Below are positions 8,874-18,407 of a stretch of DNA of 64,000 bases, in pieces. The stretch covers positions 42,881 through 106,880 of the forward strand of contig ONBK01000006.1 of assembly GCA_900316055.1 (NCBI GenBank), in the 5' to 3' direction. Both the position numbers and the translations under genes were made by a program. The notes below the pieces were generated by a model, which was not told the origin of the DNA, searched no databases, and saw nothing but the letters and a program-made list of their open reading frames with translations. Origin of the DNA: an uncultured Bacteroidales bacterium (GTDB lineage: Bacteria; Bacteroidota; Bacteroidia; Bacteroidales; P3). How positions within the stretch are numbered: the stretch's first letter is position 1; each line of letters opens with the position of its first letter.

Positions 8874-9893
8874 ATGAAACAGAACAAAGTTCTTATCGTT
8901 TATACCGGTGGCACCATCGGCATGGTGCAGGACGAGAACGGCTCGCTGCACCCCTTCGCCCTCGACCGCATCTACGACGCTGTACCACAACTCAAACACT
9001 GTGAATATGGCATCGATTCCGTGACGCTCGACAGCATCATCGATTCCAGTTGCATGACCCCCGCCCTATGGGTGAATATCGCTGAAATCATCGAACGCGA
9101 GTATGACCAATACGACGGCTTTGTTGTCCTCCACGGCACCGACACCATGGCCTACACCGCCTCGGCCTTGAGTTTCATGTTCAAGAACTTGGCCAAGCCC
9201 ATCGTACTCACCGGCAGTCAGCTGCCTTTAGGCATGCTGCGCAGCGACGGCCGCGAGAACATCATCTGCGCTCTTGAGATTGCCTCCACACGCCAGGTGA
9301 CCATCCCCGAAGTATGCATCTTCTTCGACAGCCACCTCTATCGTGGCAACCGCAGCACCAAGATCAACGCTGAAAACTTTGATGCTTTTGAATCTTATAA
9401 CTACCCCTCGTTAGCTAAGGCTGGCATCAACATCTCATTCAAGGAGCACCTCTTTCAGCCCATGCCCACCGAGCCTCTGCAGGTACGCAAGAAATTCGAT
9501 ACCCGCGTAGCCATCCTGAAACTCTTCCCCGGCATCGGACCCGAGGTGGTCAACACCGTGCTCCACACCCCTGACCTGCAGGGTGTGGTCATTGAAACCT
9601 ATGGCTCCGGCAACGCCCCCACCGACGAATGGTTCATCTCCGCCCTCGACGACGCGATCCGTCGCGGCATCATCGTCCTCAATGTCACACAATGTAAGGC
9701 GGGTTCCGTCAAGATGCGCCAGTATGCCGCAAGCTGCGATATGGACCGCATTGGCGTCATCGGTGCCGGCGACATCACCATCGAGGCTGCCATCGCCAAG
9801 ATGATGTGCCTCCTTGGCGAATACCCCAACGACAAAGAGCATGTAAAGATACGCCTTAGCCAGTCGCTCCGCGGAGAAATCACAGAACAATGA
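8874..9893 (+). CDS. ansA: type I L-asparaginase
   Basis: A 339-residue cytoplasmic enzyme hydrolysing L-asparagine to aspartate and ammonia. The first catalytic threonine is in YTGGTIG near residues 10-16 and the second in VVLHGTDTMAYT near residues 84-95, both characteristic of the family. Absence of a signal peptide and the length match the cytoplasmic type I (AnsA) group rather than periplasmic type II. Its stop overlaps the start of the PorT-like gene (ATGA), so the two are translationally coupled even though their roles look unrelated. Confidence 0.9.
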   Translation: MKQNKVLIVYTGGTIGMVQDENGSLHPFALDRIYDAVPQLKHCEYGIDSVTLDSIIDSSCMTPALWVNIAEIIEREYDQYDGFVVLHGTDTMAYTASALSFMFKNLAKPIVLTGSQLPLGMLRSDGRENIICALEIASTRQVTIPEVCIFFDSHLYRGNRSTKINAENFDAFESYNYPSLAKAGINISFKEHLFQPMPTEPLQVRKKFDTRVAILKLFPGIGPEVVNTVLHTPDLQGVVIETYGSGNAPTDEWFISALDDAIRRGIIVLNVTQCKAGSVKMRQYAASCDMDRIGVIGAGDITIEAAIAKMMCLLGEYPNDKEHVKIRLSQSLRGEITEQ

Positions 9894-10705
9894 TTAAAGG
9901 AGTGAAAAGGAATGAAAAAGGAGTGACAAGGAGTGAAAGGACAAATGGGCACGACAGCGCTATTGTCCTCTCTCTCCCTTTCACTTCCTCTCACTTCCTT
10001 TCTCTCCTCCTTATCCTTCTCACCTTTCATCTCTCACCTTTCACCTCCCACGCGCAGGTGGGCAACCTCGGTAAGTTCGACTCGCGGCTGTTGCACTACG
10101 GCATCCAGGTGGGTTACACCCAATCGATGTTCGACCTCGAATACAGCGACGAAACCCTCCTCCGCGAGACCCTCCAGGGCGTCACTTCTTACTATGCCGC
10201 GGGGTTCCATATCGCTGTCATCGGTGATCTGCGCATCAACGACTGGTTCAACCTGCGGCTCATTCCCGGTGTCACCCTCGTCACCCGACAGGTCTCCTAC
10301 GCCTGGGAACCCGGCTATCTAAACACGCACCCCCTCGCCGAACGCTGGCGCAATGTCGAATCCGTCTATGGTGACATACCCATCGAGTTGAAGTTCCGCG
10401 CCAAACGCTACGGAAACTTCCGCCCCTACCTCACCGCCGGTGTCAGCTACGGCTTCGACTTCGCCTCGCTGCGCGAGAACAAGAACCTCACAGACGAGAG
10501 CATCATCCGCATCCAGCCCCACGACCTTCGCTACTGCATGGGGGTGGGCTTCGATGTCTTCCTGCGCTATGTGAAGTTCGCCATCGAATTCAAGATGAAC
10601 CTCGGCCTCCTCGACCTCAAAGTCGAAGACCCCGACATCTACATCCGCTCCTTCAACAACCTCACTACCCGCACCTTCATGATTTCATTCACCTTCGAAG
10701 GATAA
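9890..10705 (+). CDS. porT: PorT-like outer membrane beta-barrel (type IX secretion)
   Basis: A 271-residue outer-membrane barrel. From the signal-peptide cleavage site (SHAQ, about residue 56) onward the layout matches PorT family proteins: LLHYGIQVGYTQ at the start, FNLRLIPGVTL strands, KFRAKRYGNFRPYLTAGVSY in the middle and a terminal aromatic strand ending in FEG. PorT is an essential factor of the Bacteroidota type IX secretion system, in agreement with two T9SS-sorted proteins at 17412-20065. The N-terminus is unusually long because the region before the cleavage site is made of GAGTGAAAAGG repeats and their complement; the ATG at 9890 is the only in-frame one. Other PorT-family barrels of unknown role cannot be excluded. 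Confidence 0.7.
   Translation: MIKGVKRNEKGVTRSERTNGHDSAIVLSLPFTSSHFLSLLLILLTFHLSPFTSHAQVGNLGKFDSRLLHYGIQVGYTQSMFDLEYSDETLLRETLQGVTSYYAAGFHIAVIGDLRINDWFNLRLIPGVTLVTRQVSYAWEPGYLNTHPLAERWRNVESVYGDIPIELKFRAKRYGNFRPYLTAGVSYGFDFASLRENKNLTDESIIRIQPHDLRYCMGVGFDVFLRYVKFAIEFKMNLGLLDLKVEDPDIYIRSFNNLTTRTFMISFTFEG
9896..10055 (+). repeat. repeat tract and complement coding the PorT N-terminus
   Basis: GGAGTGAAAAGG-type units at about 9898-9941 are followed by CCTTTCACTTCC and CACCTTTCATCTC units at 9970-10050. The two halves are roughly complementary (AGTGAAAGG at 9932-9940 against CCTTTCACT at 9977-9985), so the mRNA could fold at the start of the gene. The tract is in frame and forms the first 55 residues, including the signal peptide core. 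Confidence 0.7.
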
Positions 10706-10714
10706 TTTGCAGAC

Positions 10715-12655
10715 ATGATGAAACGATATGCCAGATTCAACTACTTAATTTGCATCTACTTATTAGGAATTGCTTTCTTCACGTTGTTCCGAATTGCAGA
10801 GACCATCGCCTATTGTGCAACGACTGAGGGTCCTGACGATTTCGGTGGCCTTTACCTCCATGCACTGTGGAACGGATTCCGTTTTGACACTGCTGTGAGC
10901 ACCTATCTCCTCGCTCTGCCGCTACTGCTGCTCATCATCGGTGAGATGACACGCTTTAGAAAACGCTGGTATTATGCCGTCATCCATTATATGCTGATGA
11001 CGTTCTACACGGTGGCCTTCTTTGGTTGTGCCGCCGACATTCCCTATTTCTGCGGTTTCTTCACACATATCGATGTGGCGGCGTTAGGCTGGCTCGACAC
11101 CTTCGGCACCCTCACGAGTACACTTTTCGGCGACCCGATAAACATTATGTATCTGGTAATCTTTATCGCCATTGCTGTCGGTTGGTGGCTGCTAGGTCGA
11201 CTGATTTACAGACGTGTACTCCTATCTCATCTCGGCGAGAATCTGGGTTATAGCCGCAGCATCCCCATTGCGTTGCTGCTGGCGGGAGTACTATTCCTCG
11301 GAATGAGAGGCACGATAACAAAATTCCCCATCCGCATCAGCATGGCCTACTTCTGCAACAATCCTTTCATCAACCAGATAGGTCTCAACCCCGTATTCAC
11401 CTTCATCAAAAGTATCGAGGAGTCGGGCCGCGACGCCAACCGACCCGTCCAACTCATCGATGCCAAGGAGGCCGAGGAGGTGTGGCGCGAACAGCAGGAA
11501 TGGCCTGTCGACGAAAGCCTCGACGAGGCTTCACTGCGCCTGCCCGATGGAATGAATGTGGTGGTGGTCATGATGGAGTCCATGAGTGCTGCAAAGACCT
11601 CCCTCTATCGCTCCGACGACAGTTATACCCCGTATCTCGACAGTCTGATGCGGCAGTCGCTGACCTTCCGTGAAACCTACTCTTCAGGCATCCACACCCA
11701 CAACGGAATCTATTCCACCCTCTACTCGCAACCCGCCACGCTGGCACGCCAGACGATGCGGAGCGTTCCCATGCCTTATGTATGCGGACTGCCACAAGCT
11801 CTCGACGCTGCAGGCTACCACACCGCTTTCTTTGTGGGCTACGACGAGAACTATGACAACATGCGAGGCTTCCTCTACCAGAACGGCTTTGACTTGGTGG
11901 TAGGAGAACTTGGATTCCCCCATAAAGAGTCCAAAAGTCAATGGGGTCTCCCCGACCATGTGCTGTTCGAACATGTTATAGAACACTGCGACAGCATCTC
12001 CCGTCGCGGCCCTTTCTTTGCCTGCTGTATGACCTGCAGCGACCATCCACCCTACTATCTGCCCGAAGGGACAAGCTTCGTTCCACACCACGAGAAGATG
12101 TCGGAGAAGATGACTGAATATGCCGACTGGGCCATCGGCCAATTCATCCAAAAGGCATCGGAGAAACCGTGGTTCGACAACACCCTTTTTGTCTTCGTGG
12201 GCGACCACGGCCTCTTCCTCAAACCCGTATATGATATGGCGTTACCGCACAATCATGTGCCGCTCCTCTTCTATGCCCCAAGTCAGATAGTGCCTCACTT
12301 TGTCGACCGCCTGGCCATGCAAATCGATATTGCCCCCACCATTCTGTCCATCCTCGGCATCGAGGTACCAAAACCCATGCAGGGCATTGATTTGACGCAC
12401 GTCACACGTCCCTATGCCTTTTTCAGTGCTGACGACAAGATTGGCTGTGTCGATGGCGAATTATTCTACCTCTTCCGCGTCAAAGCACAAAGTGCCAGTC
12501 TCTACCGATACAAGGAACATTCGCTCGACGACCTTATCAACAGTCTCCCCGAGCATGCAGAAGCCCTGCGCCGCTATGCTCTGGGTATAACGCAAAAGAG
12601 CCAGAACATGCTTGTCGACGGAACCACCGCCTGCGGTGGCGAACGGAAAAATTAG
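10715..12655 (+). CDS. membrane phosphoglycerol transferase / sulfatase family (LTA synthase-like)
   Basis: A 646-residue inner-membrane protein with about five transmembrane helices in the first 230 residues and a periplasmic alkaline-phosphatase-fold catalytic domain after about residue 275. VVVVMMESMSAAKTS gives the metal-binding glutamate, with a downstream Thr/Ser as candidate nucleophile; SSGIHTHNGIYSTLYS and VFVGDHG supply the other conserved metal-site segments. The family includes LtaS and phosphoglycerol or phosphoethanolamine transferases that decorate lipids or glycans; in Bacteroidota the substrate is usually unknown. It follows the PorT-like gene by nine bases, so it is probably in the same transcript. 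The 3' end overlaps a convergent gene by four bases. Confidence 0.8.
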   Translation: MMKRYARFNYLICIYLLGIAFFTLFRIAETIAYCATTEGPDDFGGLYLHALWNGFRFDTAVSTYLLALPLLLLIIGEMTRFRKRWYYAVIHYMLMTFYTVAFFGCAADIPYFCGFFTHIDVAALGWLDTFGTLTSTLFGDPINIMYLVIFIAIAVGWWLLGRLIYRRVLLSHLGENLGYSRSIPIALLLAGVLFLGMRGTITKFPIRISMAYFCNNPFINQIGLNPVFTFIKSIEESGRDANRPVQLIDAKEAEEVWREQQEWPVDESLDEASLRLPDGMNVVVVMMESMSAAKTSLYRSDDSYTPYLDSLMRQSLTFRETYSSGIHTHNGIYSTLYSQPATLARQTMRSVPMPYVCGLPQALDAAGYHTAFFVGYDENYDNMRGFLYQNGFDLVVGELGFPHKESKSQWGLPDHVLFEHVIEHCDSISRRGPFFACCMTCSDHPPYYLPEGTSFVPHHEKMSEKMTEYADWAIGQFIQKASEKPWFDNTLFVFVGDHGLFLKPVYDMALPHNHVPLLFYAPSQIVPHFVDRLAMQIDIAPTILSILGIEVPKPMQGIDLTHVTRPYAFFSADDKIGCVDGELFYLFRVKAQSASLYRYKEHSLDDLINSLPEHAEALRRYALGITQKSQNMLVDGTTACGGERKN

Positions 12656-14229
12656 ACCACTTGATTGATGGCCTCGATGCAACGAATGCCATCGAGGGCG
12701 GAACTGACAATTCCTCCAGCATAACCTGCACCTTCACCGCAGGGATAGAGTCCGGCGAGCTGGGGATGCTGAAGCGTAACTTTGTCGCGGGGGATGCGTA
12801 CAGGCGAGGAGGTGCGACTCTCGACAGCCAAAAGACTGGCCTCCTCGGTAATAAAGCCTCGCATTTTACGATCGAAATCCTTGAAGCCCTGTATCAGACA
12901 GTCCACCACGAAAGGTGGCAATATCTCGTGCAGTGGCGCGCTGACGCAGTGCCCCATATAGTTGCTCTTGTTGAGATGCGATGAAGATTTACGACGAAGG
13001 AAGTCCACGAGACGTTGCGACGGTGCATCGATGCAGCCGCCGGCAGCCTCGAAAGCACGCTGTTCAACAGATTTTTGAAAATTGAGCAACGCCAACGGCG
13101 AAGCCAATTCTTCATTCTTCATTTTTAATTCTTCACTCAGATTTACGGTGACAGCGATGCCGCTATTTGCGAATCCACTGTTGCGAGCGGCATTGCTCAT
13201 ACCATTAACCACCTGTTGTCCTCCTGCCGTGGCGGCAGGAACGATAACACCTCCGGGACACATGCAGAAACTGAAGACACCATGCTGGTTGCTTGATTGC
13301 TTGATTGCTTGATTGCTTGAGTATACCTGTGTCACCAAGCTGTAAGTGGCTGGCGGAAGCAAAGGAGAGTAACCCTTGCCGTGGTATTGTATCTCGTTGA
13401 TGAGTTCCTGTGGATGCTCCACACGGACACCAAGAGCGAAAGGTTTGGCCTCGAGGAGCCAACCTCGACGGGCAAAGAGTTCATAGATATCGCGAGCAGA
13501 ATGTCCTGTGGCTAAGATAACGGCATCACCTTCGATGAAATTATTCCCCAAGGTAACCACTCCTTTTAGACGTCCCTCTTTGACAATCAAATCAATGACA
13601 CGCGTATTGAAAAAATATTCACCGCCAGATTCCGTGATGGTCTTACGCATATTGCTGATGATGGCGGGTAGGCGGTCGGTGCCGATATGGGCGTGGACAT
13701 CGACCATAATGTCGGGGTCAGCACCATGCTCGACAAAGAGACGTAGCACCTGCGACACATCGCCACGCTTGGTAGAGCGTGTGTAGAGCTTTCCGTCGCT
13801 GTAGGTTCCAGCGCCACCTTCGCCAAAGCACCAGTTGCTGTCGGGATTCACCTCCTTGGTACGTACCAGCGAGACTATATCCTTCTTGCGCTCTTCCACA
13901 GGCTTTCCACGCTCAATAATAATTGGCTTCATGCCCAGCTGCAATGCCCGCAAAGCTGCGAAAAGGCCGGCTGGGCCAGCTCCGACAATGATGATTCGGG
14001 GTGCGCTAGGATTCGGAGTAATTGGGACAATCGGAGTGTTCTGAGTATTCTGACCAATTACTACAGTACAGTGAAAGAGCGGCCGGCGACGACAGTCGAT
14101 GCTGCGCCGGGTGATACGGAAAGGCTCCAAAGCGCTCTCACCCACCCCCAACGCTTTCGCCACAGCACGTCGCACGGCGGCTTGGGAGGCATACTCTTCG
14201 GGGGTGAGGTCTATCTGTATCTGCTTCAT
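12652..14229 (-). CDS. FAD-dependent oxidoreductase (COG2509-like)
   Basis: A 525-residue flavoprotein with a small N-terminal domain (residues 1-75) followed by the FAD-binding motif VGAGPAGLFAALRA near residues 85-100 and a second dinucleotide segment (ILATGHSARDI). The final GEGAGYAGGI motif near the C-terminus also contacts FAD. This layout matches the uncharacterised FAD-dependent dehydrogenases of the COG2509 type. Three stretches coincide with short-period repeats: NTQNTPIVPITPNP before the FAD motif, [12 protein letters not shown] in the middle and EELKMKNEEL further on; all keep the frame. It is followed on the same strand by nothing close and preceded by uvrB eight bases upstream, so the two share a transcript. 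Confidence 0.75.
   Translation of the reverse strand: MKQIQIDLTPEEYASQAAVRRAVAKALGVGESALEPFRITRRSIDCRRRPLFHCTVVIGQNTQNTPIVPITPNPSAPRIIIVGAGPAGLFAALRALQLGMKPIIIERGKPVEERKKDIVSLVRTKEVNPDSNWCFGEGGAGTYSDGKLYTRSTKRGDVSQVLRLFVEHGADPDIMVDVHAHIGTDRLPAIISNMRKTITESGGEYFFNTRVIDLIVKEGRLKGVVTLGNNFIEGDAVILATGHSARDIYELFARRGWLLEAKPFALGVRVEHPQELINEIQYHGKGYSPLLPPATYSLVTQVYSSNQAIKQSSNQHGVFSFCMCPGGVIVPAATAGGQQVVNGMSNAARNSGFANSGIAVTVNLSEELKMKNEELASPLALLNFQKSVEQRAFEAAGGCIDAPSQRLVDFLRRKSSSHLNKSNYMGHCVSAPLHEILPPFVVDCLIQGFKDFDRKMRGFITEEASLLAVESRTSSPVRIPRDKVTLQHPQLAGLYPCGEGAGYAGGIVSSALDGIRCIEAINQVV
13106..13138 (-). repeat. in-frame TTCTTCATTCTTCATTTTTAA repeat in the FAD oxidoreductase
   Basis: Imperfect AATTCTTCATT units of about 8-10 bases lie within the coding sequence and encode LKMKNEEL-like residues. 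The same unit type appears in intergenic gaps, for example around 5134-5150. Confidence 0.65.
13288..13322 (-). repeat. in-frame GCTTGATT repeat in the FAD oxidoreductase
   Basis: Four nearly perfect copies of the octamer GCTTGATT lie inside the gene and encode [12 protein letters not shown] on the minus strand. An 8-base unit repeats all three frames in 24 bases, which explains the SNQAIKQ period. Confidence 0.85.
14010..14053 (-). repeat. in-frame ATTCGGAGT / ATTCTGAGT repeat in the FAD oxidoreductase
   Basis: Degenerate ATTCGGAGTAATTGGGACAA and GTTCTGAGTATTCTGA units sit between the N-terminal domain and the FAD-binding domain and encode the NTQNTPIVPITPNP linker. Confidence 0.55.
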
Positions 14230-14237
14230 GAGAGGTA

Positions 14238-16346
14238 TTATCTGGCGGTGTCGAGAAGAGACTGAAGTTCTTTTATTTCGTCGCGAAACTTGGCAGCAAC
14301 CAGAAAGTCGAGTTCCTTGGCAGCAAGCTGCATCTTGCGCTGACGTTCACGTATCTCCTTACGCAACTGTTCTTTTGTCATTGCGAGGAAGGATGAATTC
14401 TTTGATTGTTTGATTGCTTGATTGCTTGAGTCTTCGACTGGTTCACCAAAGGAAGCGCGGGACTCGGCGGCAATGAGGATATCCTCCTTATAGATGCTGA
14501 TGGGATCCTTCTCTATAATACCACGTTCCTCTGCTGCACGTTCAATGACTGAAGTAGTGCCGAGAATGGCATCGGTAGACTTGACTATCTGGCGCGGAAC
14601 GATGCCGTGTTCCATATTGTATTTTATCTGCTTCTCCCGGTGACGGTTGGTGATGTCGATGGCACGTTGCATGGATCCCGTGATGGTGTCACCATAGAGG
14701 ATGGCCTTGCTGTGCACATTGCGGGCGGCACGCCCGATAGTTTGAATGAGGGCACGGTCGGAACGTAGGAAACCCTCCTTGTCGGCATCGAGGATAGCCA
14801 CGAGGCTCACCTCGGGGAGGTCGAGACCTTCACGCAATAGGTTGACACCTACCAGCACGTCAAAGACTCCCATACGGAGGTCGCGCATAATCTCCACACG
14901 CTCGAGGGTATCTACGTCGGAATGAATATATTTACTCCTGATTCCCAGATTAATCAGATAGGAAGTAAACTCCTCGGCCATACGTTTAGTGAGGGTGGTG
15001 ACGAGGACACGTTCGCCTTTGTCAACGGTGTTCTCAATCTCGTCAAGCAAGTCATCGACCTGACTGACGGCGGGACGAACCTCGACAACTGGGTCGAGAA
15101 GGCCCGTGGGACGTATCACCTGCTCAACAACCACACCTTCAGCCTCGTTGAGCTCATAGTCGGCAGGCGTGGCGGAGATATAGATGGTCTGACCGGTGAG
15201 ATTGTAGAATTCCTCATAGGTCAAGGGGCGGTTGTCCAAGGCCGAAGGAAGTCGGAATCCATATTCAACCAACGAGGTTTTACGGCTACGGTCTCCCCCG
15301 TACATGGCGCCAATCTGGGGCACTGTGACATGACTCTCGTCAACGACGAGGAGGAAATCGTCCGGAAAATAGTCAATGAGGCAGAAGGGACGGGAGCCTG
15401 GCTGTCGGCCGTCGAAATAGCGGCTATAATTCTCGATACCAGAACAATATCCGAGTTCCTGTATCATCTCGAGGTCATAGTTGACGCGCTCCTCAAGACG
15501 CTTTGCCTCGAGGTGCTTGTCGATGGAGATGAGATAGTCGCGACGGTCGAACATGTCACGCTGTATCTGAAGGATAATCTCGGGAAGATGATCCTTGGAG
15601 GTGAGAAAGTTAGAGGCAGGGTAGATGATTATTTCATCGAAACGCTCAAGACGCTGACCGCTGATGGGATCGAAGCTCTCAAGCGACTCCACCTCGTCGT
15701 CCCAAAAGGAGACTCGGTAGCAGAAATCAGCGAATGAGGGGAAGATGTCGACGGTGTCTCCCTTGACGCGAAAACGCCCGTTAGTGAACTCAATCTCGTT
15801 TCTCACATACTGTCCATCAAGGAGTTTCATCAGTAGTTGGTCGCGCTGGATTCGGTCGCCGACGCGTATCTCGACGGTACCTTTCTTGAACTCGTCGGGA
15901 TTGCCGATACCATAGATACAACTCACGGAGGAGACCACGATGACATCACGACGTCCACTCAGCAGCGCACTGCTGGCACGGAGTCGTAGTTTGTCGAGTT
16001 CGTCATTGATTTGCAGGTCTTTCTCAATATAGGTATTGGTGGCAGCAATGTAAGCCTCCGGCTGGTAGTAGTCGTAGTAGGAGACAAAGTACTCGACAGC
16101 GTTGTCGGGGAAAAACTGGCGGAACTCTCCGTAGAGCTGTGCCGCGAGAGTCTTGTTGTGGCTCAGCACCAATGTGGGGCGCTGCAGCTGCTGAATGACA
16201 TTGGCCACAGTAAAAGTCTTGCCCGAGCCAGTGACACCCTGAAGCACCTGGGCACGCTGGCCACGCTTGACGCCATCCACGAGTTGGCGGATGGCGTCAG
16301 GCTGGTCGCCCATGGGGGCGAAATCAGATTTGAGATTGAAGTCCAT
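14238..16346 (-). CDS. uvrB: excinuclease ABC subunit B
   Basis: A 702-residue UvrB, the damage-verifying helicase-like subunit of nucleotide excision repair, which takes over DNA from UvrA and recruits UvrC. Walker A GVTGSGKT is near residues 38-45, the beta-hairpin region with [14 protein letters not shown] follows, and the helicase motifs ending in [10 protein letters not shown] are intact. The C-terminal UVR domain (residues about 665-700) is complete. Between core and UVR domain the linker includes [12 protein letters not shown], encoded by GATTGTTT/GATTGCTT repeats. It lies nine bases after the coiled-coil lipoprotein gene and eight bases before the FAD oxidoreductase. Confidence 0.96.
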   Translation of the reverse strand: MDFNLKSDFAPMGDQPDAIRQLVDGVKRGQRAQVLQGVTGSGKTFTVANVIQQLQRPTLVLSHNKTLAAQLYGEFRQFFPDNAVEYFVSYYDYYQPEAYIAATNTYIEKDLQINDELDKLRLRASSALLSGRRDVIVVSSVSCIYGIGNPDEFKKGTVEIRVGDRIQRDQLLMKLLDGQYVRNEIEFTNGRFRVKGDTVDIFPSFADFCYRVSFWDDEVESLESFDPISGQRLERFDEIIIYPASNFLTSKDHLPEIILQIQRDMFDRRDYLISIDKHLEAKRLEERVNYDLEMIQELGYCSGIENYSRYFDGRQPGSRPFCLIDYFPDDFLLVVDESHVTVPQIGAMYGGDRSRKTSLVEYGFRLPSALDNRPLTYEEFYNLTGQTIYISATPADYELNEAEGVVVEQVIRPTGLLDPVVEVRPAVSQVDDLLDEIENTVDKGERVLVTTLTKRMAEEFTSYLINLGIRSKYIHSDVDTLERVEIMRDLRMGVFDVLVGVNLLREGLDLPEVSLVAILDADKEGFLRSDRALIQTIGRAARNVHSKAILYGDTITGSMQRAIDITNRHREKQIKYNMEHGIVPRQIVKSTDAILGTTSVIERAAEERGIIEKDPISIYKEDILIAAESRASFGEPVEDSSNQAIKQSKNSSFLAMTKEQLRKEIRERQRKMQLAAKELDFLVAAKFRDEIKELQSLLDTAR
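14399..14432 (-). repeat. in-frame GATTGCTT repeat in the uvrB linker
   Basis: About four copies of GATTGTTT/GATTGCTT lie in the sequence coding for the linker before the UVR domain (residues about 638-649). It is the same octamer as in the neighbouring FAD oxidoreductase. Confidence 0.85.
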
Positions 16347-16355
16347 TATACAAGA

Positions 16356-17249
16356 CTACTTGGTGGAGACCACCAGGTAATCGGTATACTGCCAGAATTT
16401 GGTAGGATTAAGAATGTGGAGATAGGCGGTGACCTTCTTGTTCTCCTCGTCGGCCACGAACTCGTAGCTACCCTCGGGGTGTTGGCTGACAAGGACAGGT
16501 TTCTTGAGATTGAGGGTGATGGTGGTAACCTTGGTGCGGTCAATCTCTGTAAACTTGTCGGTCTTCATGTTCGCCACGGTTCCCTGCTTACGGCCAATGC
16601 CGATGAAGCCACCAGATTTGCTTACTACACCAGCTTCCTTGAGTTCATCGTAGGTACCGACGATAAACCATGCGCGATTGGCATCGGCAATCTGCTTGGC
16701 AATACGCTGGTCCTTCTCCTCGTTAGAGGCGGTAAGGTCTGTGACATTCTGGTTAAGGTTGGCAACATTCTGGTGGAGATCCTTAATGACCACCTTGCTG
16801 TTCTCGAGTTCGGTAAGCAGTTCGGCAATCTGAGCCTCCTGAGCTGCGCTGCGTTCCTCAAGACGGGTGATATAAGCCTGAAGGTCGGCATTTTTACCAT
16901 TAAGGGTCTTGATGCGGCCGCTGAGCTGACGGATCTTCTCTTTATTGGCGGCCATGGTCTCCTGAAGGGCTGCCATACGATCGGTGATGGTACGGCGGTT
17001 GGCCTCAGGGTTCTTGCGGCTCATCTCTTGCATGACGGCATATTCGGCCTCGAGCTGTGCGAAGGTACTGTCGACCTCGTTGAGCATGGCCATGAGACTG
17101 TCGCGCTCAGCAAGACCGATGTTCTGCTGGGCGATGATATCACGCATGGAGTCGATCTGCTTTTGAGCTTCGGATTTACCGTCGCCGCCACAAGCCACAA
17201 ATGCGAAAGTGGCGACCAAGATACTGACTGTCAAAAAGATTTTCTTCAT
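16356..17249 (-). CDS. coiled-coil lipoprotein, function unknown
   Basis: A 297-residue lipoprotein with signal peptide and lipobox FVAC (Cys near residue 20). Residues about 25-165 are strongly heptad-like and rich in E, K, Q and L, giving a long coiled coil; a compact C-terminal domain begins at AWFIVGTYDELKEAG and contains a glycine-rich SGGFIGIGRKQG loop. This combination of coiled coil plus compact end domain is common in Bacteroidota lipoproteins without known function. It precedes uvrB by nine bases and is separated from the cobalamin operon by a terminator. Confidence 0.7.
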   Translation of the reverse strand: MKKIFLTVSILVATFAFVACGGDGKSEAQKQIDSMRDIIAQQNIGLAERDSLMAMLNEVDSTFAQLEAEYAVMQEMSRKNPEANRRTITDRMAALQETMAANKEKIRQLSGRIKTLNGKNADLQAYITRLEERSAAQEAQIAELLTELENSKVVIKDLHQNVANLNQNVTDLTASNEEKDQRIAKQIADANRAWFIVGTYDELKEAGVVSKSGGFIGIGRKQGTVANMKTDKFTEIDRTKVTTITLNLKKPVLVSQHPEGSYEFVADEENKKVTAYLHILNPTKFWQYTDYLVVSTK

Positions 17250-17357
17250 TTTTATTAAAGTTGTTTTGTTATTCGAATCTATTTCCTCCTAAATATGGTA
17301 GCGAAATAACGCACCTATATTTATTTCTATTGTACGCGTCCTTGTTAAAAAAATATA

Positions 17358-17392
17358 AAAAACCGCAACAGCCGTCACGGCCACTGCGGTCA
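17358..17392 (-). terminator. rho-independent terminator of the cobalamin-controlled operon
   Basis: On the minus strand, stem ACCGCA/TGCGGT with inner GCC/GGC pairs is followed by a T-rich run. It lies about 20 bases after the stop of the last gene of that operon. Confidence 0.8.
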
Positions 17393-17411
17393 TATTAATC
17401 AAAACAACTCT

Positions 17412-18407
17412 TTATTTCTTTACTATTTTGCTTGCCAGGCCTTCGCAACGAAGCATGTAAATCCCTGCAGGAAGCTCAGTGAAATCGAGGGTATTGCGTC
17501 CTTGACAGAGATTATAAACAGAGACTATGAGGCCTCTGGCATCGACTAAGATTGCTTTGGAGGGACGCAACAGGGTGACGAAGAGATAGTCGGTAGTGGG
17601 GTTGGGGTAAACAACAAGTTTAGATTCGAGAGGTGTGAGCTGATTGTCGTCGATACCCTGAAGGGCGGTGAGGACAGCAACACCAGTGAGGTCGAAACCA
17701 CCGCTGGCATAATTAGCGTACTCGTTGGTGGGATAGGGATCGTTGACCATGTGGCCAAAGGCATCATAGGTAGCATACTGCGGATTGATGGTACCCACGA
17801 CATCGACGAGGCGCACATGGGTGATGTTGTCGATATCGAGGCCCACACTGTCGCGCAACTCCTCAAGGTCGAAGGGTGTACCATAGCCCACTCGGAACTT
17901 ACCTGCAAGGTTGTTGAGGTTGGTGGGGTCGACAGAACCGTTGGAACCCACTTGCACCTCGGTCTGGGTGAGCGAAGTGGAGGGGAAGCGCACGAAGCGC
18001 TCGCCATCGGAACTCACTTCAACAAAAGCCAACTCGAGAAAATTGTCGTTGAAAGAGTTCTCATAAACCGCAAAATCGGGACCCGGCACATTGTGGATGG
18101 GAGCACCGAAGGTGAGAGTAGCAGTACCGCCGTCACCAAGGCTGACAGCCGAAGTAGTGATGGTACCAGCAGGGCCAATACCGTATTCTTCATTACCATA
18201 ACGTGCACGAGGGCCATCGGGATTAACGATATCAACAGGGCCTCGTTCCACAGTACAACCCGTAGCCCAGCCGATAATGACACTGCTGTCGCAGTGAATG
18301 GCATTGCATCCGGGAGTGCCCACAGCACCGCAAAAAGAGCCCTGCCCCCAGGCACTCAACGAGAGGCCCAAGGACAGCGCCATCATAAAAAAGACATTAT
18401 TCTTCAT
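17412..18407 (-). CDS. T9SS-sorted surface protein in a cobalamin-riboswitch operon
   Basis: A 331-residue exported protein: a signal peptide (cleavage after SAWG/Q near residue 21), a central beta-rich domain with the block GPDFAVYENSFND...FLELAFVEVSSDGERFVRFP, and a C-terminal T9SS sorting domain starting at VVYPNPTTDYLFV and ending in lysines. The sorting domain directs export through the type IX system and surface attachment. I recall the central block from secreted proteins that often lie near B12 transport genes in Bacteroidota, but this was not checked. Its start overlaps the end of the upstream repeat protein by four bases (translational coupling), and both follow a cobalamin riboswitch. 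A role as surface B12-binding factor is inference. Confidence 0.72.
   Translation of the reverse strand: MKNNVFFMMALSLGLSLSAWGQGSFCGAVGTPGCNAIHCDSSVIIGWATGCTVERGPVDIVNPDGPRARYGNEEYGIGPAGTITTSAVSLGDGGTATLTFGAPIHNVPGPDFAVYENSFNDNFLELAFVEVSSDGERFVRFPSTSLTQTEVQVGSNGSVDPTNLNNLAGKFRVGYGTPFDLEELRDSVGLDIDNITHVRLVDVVGTINPQYATYDAFGHMVNDPYPTNEYANYASGGFDLTGVAVLTALQGIDDNQLTPLESKLVVYPNPTTDYLFVTLLRPSKAILVDARGLIVSVYNLCQGRNTLDFTELPAGIYMLRCEGLASKIVKK

Noticed and set aside
16011-17258. 415-residue plus-strand frame across uvrB and the lipoprotein
   Set aside because: It spans two real minus-strand genes and the gap between them; its sequence looks like reverse translation of UvrB and coiled-coil codons.
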